Under the pieces are notes generated by a model. That model did not search any database. It had not been told where the DNA came from and saw nothing but the letters and a program-made list of their open reading frames with translations. From Sycobia sp. Sy_11 (taxonomy: Eukaryota; Arthropoda; Insecta; Hymenoptera; Epichrysomallidae), in contig JACCIC010000002.1 in the NCBI GenBank assembly GCA_018907035.1, positions 6,077,501 through 6,141,500 of the forward strand: 64,000 nt of DNA, given 5' to 3'. Each line of letters starts with the position of its first letter. The stretch's first letter is position 1. Shown here one piece after another: positions 60,084-64,000 of the stretch. A program made the translations under genes and the position numbers.

Positions 60084-60170
60084 CTATGTTAGTAAATGCA
60101 GTTTGACTGCCCCCACCACCTTAAATTTAGAATTACCTTCTTGTCCAACGTTTAGAACCGCTACGGTTTA
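60084..60170 (-). repeat. Dispersed repeat, copy 2 (inverted)
   Basis: The reverse complement matches 55975-56060, including AGCGGTT, AAATTTAAGG and GGGCAGTCAA blocks. Confidence 0.6.
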
Positions 60171-60210
60171 TACTCAGGAAATAAAATAAAATGAAAAACC
60201 CAGAATGCTA

Positions 60211-60410
60211 CTTTATATACCCCATCCCCACTCTAAATTTATTAGTATAACTTTTATAGGACCCCCCCTTTTTTCTTCAACTTAAATGCGAAATACAAAT
60301 TCTATATTATTAATAATAATAACAATAATTGTATTTCGCATTTAAGTTGAAGAAAAAGGGAGTCCTATAAATGTTACACTAATAAATTTAGAGTGGGAAA
60401 AGTATATAAC
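60211..60410. repeat. Long near-perfect inverted repeat (hairpin)
   Basis: Arms of about 82-88 bp (60211-60298 and 60329-60410) flank a 30-base AT loop. The 29 bases next to the loop (60270-60298 against 60329-60357) pair perfectly, and a second perfect block pairs 60229-60246 with 60378-60395. It could be a foldback/MITE-type element or the source of a hairpin RNA. Confidence 0.85.
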
Positions 60411-60615
60411 ATTTTCTTTGTGTTCCAAAAATTATTTGCCGCTTATCGAACAATATAAAGGTTAACATTAACAATTTTATATGAAACCTATTATATTACA
60501 ATTCTTCTTCGAAGAATTTAAAAGAATGAAAAACTTGATGAACGAAACTATGTATACTTCCTATTTAAAAGAAGCCTAGAGTACCAAAAAATCATATAGA
60601 AATACAAATTATCAC

Positions 60616-60970
60616 AAATAATTCCAGCTAGAGAAGCATTGTATACAGTCGTGAAAACCGTAACAAAGAATACATAGCGCATCATTTGCTCTAATTCTTC
60701 GCAATGTCTAAAAAGTAAATAGGGCAATTTATGGGCTTTCGCTTAATTAAAACGTTTATAATACTTACATTGCTACTTGTTGATGAAACTTTACACAGAT
60801 TAAAACTTCATTAAACATGACATCCCGGGCTTCTTTCCCTCTTTGCTTATCAACTTTGCCAGCTGTTCTATCGGATGAGCTGGTTAAAGCGATTAATTTA
60901 TTCTGGATGCTTCTTAAATATCCACAAGCCATCATTATAAAGTAGAGTCCAACTGTCTCTATAACCGCTA
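60616..60970 (-). pseudogene. Odorant receptor, two-exon partial copy in unit B
   Basis: The exon from about 60970 to 60769 reads VIETVGLYFIMMACGYLRS, then IQNKLIALTSSSDR, then RDVMFNEVLICVKFHQQVA, and ends at a GTAAGT donor. The next exon, 60707-60616, joins in phase and reads HCEELEQMMRYVFFVTVF, then TTVYNASLAGII, and ends at GTGATA. Both align with exons 2 and 3 of the intact receptor at 43.3-47.8 kb. No first exon or C-terminal exons are present nearby, and the sequence upstream of residue VIETV diverges, so I call this a truncated copy despite its open frame. Confidence 0.75.
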
Positions 60971-61113
60971 TTCTTACAGTAATACTAGTAGTTCTATTGC
61001 TTAAATCTTTTTTTGCAAACTTTGTATTAGAGAAATAATAATAAAGTAAAAGAATAAAGTATAAAACATAATAATTTAAATGAAATTATTAAAAAGTACA
61101 AAATATAATTGTT

Positions 61114-61353
61114 TTATGTAATTTTATGTTGACTATTGTATGAAACTGAACCATCGACATTATAACGTCGAAAACCTGTGTTAAAAAATATTTTATTTTG
61201 TTCTTTGTTTTTCGCGCCTTTTAACGGAGGGAAATTCTTTTTAAAATTCGAAAAAGTAGAGGGGGCAGCGGCCCAGCAGCTCGACCAAAGTTCTGCGTAA
61301 GACCACATAAGACAAATTGTAAGACATACGAACATTAAAAGACATGCCAGCAT
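61114..61353 (-). CDS. Conserved 79-codon reading frame, unit B copy
   Basis: The counterpart of the frame at 56506-56745, same length, intact, with eight differing residues. The hydrophobic start and the NVDGSVSYNSQHK tail are kept. Function is unknown and coding status is doubtful. Confidence 0.25.
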   Translation of the reverse strand: MLACLLMFVCLTICLMWSYAELWSSCWAAAPSTFSNFKKNFPPLKGAKNKEQNKIFFNTGFRRYNVDGSVSYNSQHKIT

Positions 61354-61374
61354 TATAATTTACTATAAAATATC

Positions 61375-61379
<5 letters not shown>

Positions 61380-61444
<65 letters not shown>
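61380..61444. repeat. (CA)n(TA)n microsatellite
   Basis: About 50 bp of CA followed by TA. Much longer than the CA run at the same place in unit A. Confidence 0.95.
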
Positions 61445-61632
61445 GTATATTAACTTTCATAAATTATCGGCACCCGAAGGTTTCGATGAAAAACGCACCG
61501 AGGTCCTGGGGATACCCTCGATTACTGTTCCAATAATAATACGACGGAAGAGATTGAAGAGTTGATAATAAAGAAAATCAATTAAATTGAAACCAATAAA
61601 GACATTCATTTAATGAGTTGCAAGCAATGGGA

Positions 61633-61638
61633 TTTATT
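61633..61638 (-). terminator. Polyadenylation signal of peptide gene B
   Basis: AATAAA on the minus strand, 12 bases after the stop codon, as in unit A. Confidence 0.55.
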
Positions 61639-61650
61639 CTATTATTATGA

Positions 61651-61920
61651 CTACATACAGGTAGAATTTTTTTTTTCGCAAATGTTACATACGCAAGTCT
61701 GTGTGGGGCAGCTGCCAGTCTTGGCTCCATTAATGCGGCAAGCAGTATTGCAATCGCCTTCTTTAGATTTATCGCATACTGTTCCAGTCCAAGTGCTTAA
61801 ATTATATAAACAACCAGCTTTCACGATATCTGTTCGTCCTGCGCTAACTGCTGTCTGCATAATAATTCCCAGAATAGCAAACAGAAAAACAAGGGGCAAT
61901 ACGATAATTTGTGTCTTCAT
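61651..61920 (-). CDS. Secreted drosomycin-type cysteine-rich peptide, copy B
   Basis: An 89-residue paralogue of the peptide at 57055-57324 with the same signal peptide layout and the same eight framework cysteines. It differs at F19I, A30T, E31D, N32I, A75T, T80I, Q83K and S88C. S88C adds a ninth, unpaired cysteine one residue before the end, which could allow disulphide-linked dimers or be neutral. Only one silent base change (Val77) separates the two coding sequences. The upstream acceptor-like CCACAG, the palindromic GATA site and the poly-A signal are all conserved. Confidence 0.85.
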   Translation of the reverse strand: MKTQIIVLPLVFLFAILGIIMQTAVSAGRTDIVKAGCLYNLSTWTGTVCDKSKEGDCNTACRINGAKTGSCPTQTCVCNICEKKNSTCM

Positions 61921-62134
61921 TTTCAGTGTAGTGTTGCGGATCCTGTGGCAGAAAAAACAATTTACAAAATTACCTTAGTTTGAATGATATGTTTAATATG
62001 TAGATTTAAGGGATTCAGCTGTAAGATTATTAATTGATGTCTAAGAATTAAAAAAATGAGAAAACAAGATATATTTTGTTATCTCATTGTTTGTTATTTT
62101 TACTAATATATATTTATAAATCTTAAATCCACAC

Positions 62135-62148
62135 AGTTATCGATAACT
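62135..62148. promoter_or_regulatory. Palindromic GATA-containing site upstream of peptide gene B
   Basis: The same AGTTATCGATAACT palindrome as upstream of copy A, 214 bases from the start codon. Confidence 0.35.
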
Positions 62149-62295
62149 ATAATAAACGAAAAAAGCAATGTTGTGACGAAAATGATGTCTGTTAAATATA
62201 AATATTAAGTAACAGTGAAGTGAACTGTGGGAGAGTCAGTTGGAAATCAATCAGTTAATGCTTGTATGTAATAAGACAAACTCGTAAAAAGGAAT

Positions 62296-62297
<2 letters not shown>

Positions 62298-62344
<47 letters not shown>
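62298..62344. repeat. (TA)n microsatellite
   Basis: A pure TA run. Confidence 0.95.
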
Positions 62345-62351
<7 letters not shown>

Positions 62352-62647
62352 ATTAATATGAAAATTAATCAACCATTTGCATTATTAAATTCGGTTTATT
62401 TACAATGGAGGAACTCAATGATTGTGTATAAATCTTCTTCAAAATTGTTTTTTTTTGTACATAAAAGTTACTTTAAAACAATCATTGTTATAATTCGATA
62501 TTTCAAAACAATATCGTATAGTTTTTTGTGCAATGTATTGAAATATTGAAGGTATAAAACGTATCCTAATCAAGATTAGGTTTTGTAGTACTTTTTGCAT
62601 AGCAAATGTCAGATTTTCATAATTTGTATCGATATTAATACAGAATT

Positions 62648-62650
<3 letters not shown>

Positions 62651-62734
<84 letters not shown>
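62651..62734. repeat. Compound (CT)n(TA)n microsatellite
   Basis: About 38 bp of CT passes directly into about 46 bp of TA. Unit A lacks it. Confidence 0.95.
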
Positions 62735-62739
<5 letters not shown>

Positions 62740-62917
62740 CTAATAAAATCTATATATGTATATATACTACTACGTATAAATATAAATAAGACTTTATTTA
62801 TAATTTTGGAAATCTTTATTTATTCTTCTAAATCTAATTCATCCCTCTAAAAATTATCCCCCCCCCCCACAGATGCAATGTAACTATGCCAATGCTTTTT
62901 CCAAACATTTTTTATAC

Positions 62918-62985
62918 GCGTTTTTTATCCGGCCTTTTGAGACGAATCATATCAGCAAGCGCTCTAGTAGTCAATCGACGATTTT
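62918..62985 (-). pseudogene. Remnant of the mariner fragment in unit B
   Basis: The stretch equivalent to the start of the unit A mariner piece (ADMIRLKRPD region) is present with extra stops, and the rest of the transposase sequence is missing. It has decayed more than in unit A. Confidence 0.6.
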
Positions 62986-63653
62986 ACGGAGCCAATTAAT
63001 GTTACTTCTAATTAATACTGCCAAATTTAATGTTACTACTTTGTTGAATAATTTCAGACATTATAAAACCCTAGGAGACAACTTTTCTTTGTTCACAAAA
63101 TACAAGCGCATCTATATGACAAAGGAAGATAACTGCGTGCAATTTGGCACAGATAACTAACAGTACTAACAAATTCAAAATAAAAACATTTGTTCGGATC
63201 GATAAACCCGGGAAGTTTGAATTGAAAAGTCTTATTCATATTTATACATAGATTCGAATTACGTCAACTTATTAGTCAGTTATTATATCGCGAATTGTTT
63301 ATACAAATTATAGAGAAATTTTTTATAAACGATAATTATAGTTCTATATTAACGATACTTACTGTCTACTTCTGAAAGGAAGGATTTTAATGTCTCGCTA
63401 TTACGCTTTTCGAAATCAAGTTGAAAGTTATTCGCCAAGCAGTGGAAGTTAAATGGTTTATATATGTCTAAAAAGGGTGATTGTCATCTTTTAATCTTGA
63501 AATGTTTATGGTTATCTTTCAAAAAGATTGAAATCATGATTTACTGCCCATTTCGTTTCATGGCAAATACGTTTAAGTTTTAGTGTTTTGTTTTCGTTTT
63601 CTTATTTTAGTGTTTTATTGTTGTTGTATTTCAGTATTTTGTTTACAGATTAC

Positions 63654-64000
63654 AAATAATTCCAGCTAGAGAAGCATTGTATACAGTCGTGAAAACCGTA
63701 ACAAAGAATACATAGCGCGTCATTTGCTCTAATTCTTCGCAATGTCTAAAACGTAAATAGGGCAATTTATGAGCTTTCGCTTAATTAAAACATTTATAAT
63801 ACTTACATTGTTACTTGTTGATGAAACTTTACACAGATTAAAACTTCATTAAACATGACATCCCGGGCTTCTTTCCCTCTTTGCTTATCAACTTTGCCAG
63901 CTGTTCTATCGGATGAGCTGGTTAAAGCGATTAATCTATTTTGGATGCTGCTTAAATATCCACAAGCCATCATTATAAAGTAGAGTCCAACTGTCTCTAT
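63654..64000 (-). pseudogene. Odorant receptor partial copy in unit C, cut by the right edge
   Basis: Exons 63745-63654 and from 63807 to beyond the window match those of unit B almost base for base. Donors are GTAAGT and GTAATC, and both exons are open in phase. This is the start of a third duplication unit. Whether it belongs to a complete receptor gene, or is followed by a third peptide gene, cannot be seen. Confidence 0.7.

Larger units (their letters stand above)
58640..60600. other. Spacer between duplication units A and B
   Basis: No gene is supported. It contains an A-rich simple repeat, a dispersed repeat copy and a large hairpin, listed separately. Confidence 0.5.
60617..63402. repeat. 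Segmental duplication, unit B
   Basis: Same content and order as unit A: receptor exons, 79-codon frame, peptide gene, (TA)n and mariner remnant. It repeats again as unit C, with a period of about 3.04 kb between the receptor exons of B and C. Confidence 0.9.

Overview
The window is nuclear DNA from an insect. Genes have short GT-AG introns, intergenic DNA is AT-rich and crowded with (TA)n, (GA)n/(CT)n and (CA)n microsatellites, and there is a 7tm_6 odorant receptor, a family restricted to insects. A parasitoid wasp or another hymenopteran is my best guess from the odorant-receptor type and repeat style, but this is inference. No bacterial or viral genome segment is evident.

Layout. 1-18.4 kb is almost entirely non-coding: microsatellites, two CpG-rich islands (7.8-9.2 kb and 10.9-11.25 kb), a degenerate repeat field (13.2-14.2 kb), and one convincing minus-strand exon at 7.69-7.82 kb encoding a short extracellular head plus one membrane helix. 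18.4-29.4 kb is the housekeeping core: a complete 8-exon Golgi pH regulator gene (GPR89/GPHR, plus strand, 453 aa) converging on a complete 10-exon glucosidase II alpha-subunit gene (GANAB, minus strand, 928 aa). Both were rebuilt exon by exon with consistent splice phases. 29.4-43 kb is gene-poor, with a GC-rich promoter zone upstream of GANAB, a few unassigned exon-like segments (33.9, 36.95 and 39.8-40.1 kb) and a decayed reading frame at 41.8-42.25 kb.

43.3-47.8 kb (minus) holds one nearly complete odorant receptor with a 3.1 kb first intron; only its short last exon was not found. 48-55 kb is mostly non-coding, with unassigned exon-like pieces at 51.6-51.9, 52.65-52.78 and 53.4-53.6 kb.

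55.4 kb to the right edge is a tandem segmental duplication. Each unit carries odorant-receptor exon remnants, a conserved 79-codon reading frame, a small secreted cysteine-rich peptide gene of the drosomycin (CS-alpha-beta) type, and a broken mariner transposase piece. Units A and B are full, and a third unit C starts at about 63.65 kb and runs off the window. The two peptide genes differ at nine coding bases, eight of which change an amino acid. This young, apparently fast-changing antimicrobial-type cluster embedded among odorant-receptor relics is the most interesting part of the window.

Functionally, GPR89 (Golgi acidification) and GANAB (ER N-glycan trimming and quality control) both serve the secretory pathway, but their adjacency need not be meaningful. 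The receptor and peptide genes are lineage-specific accessory content.
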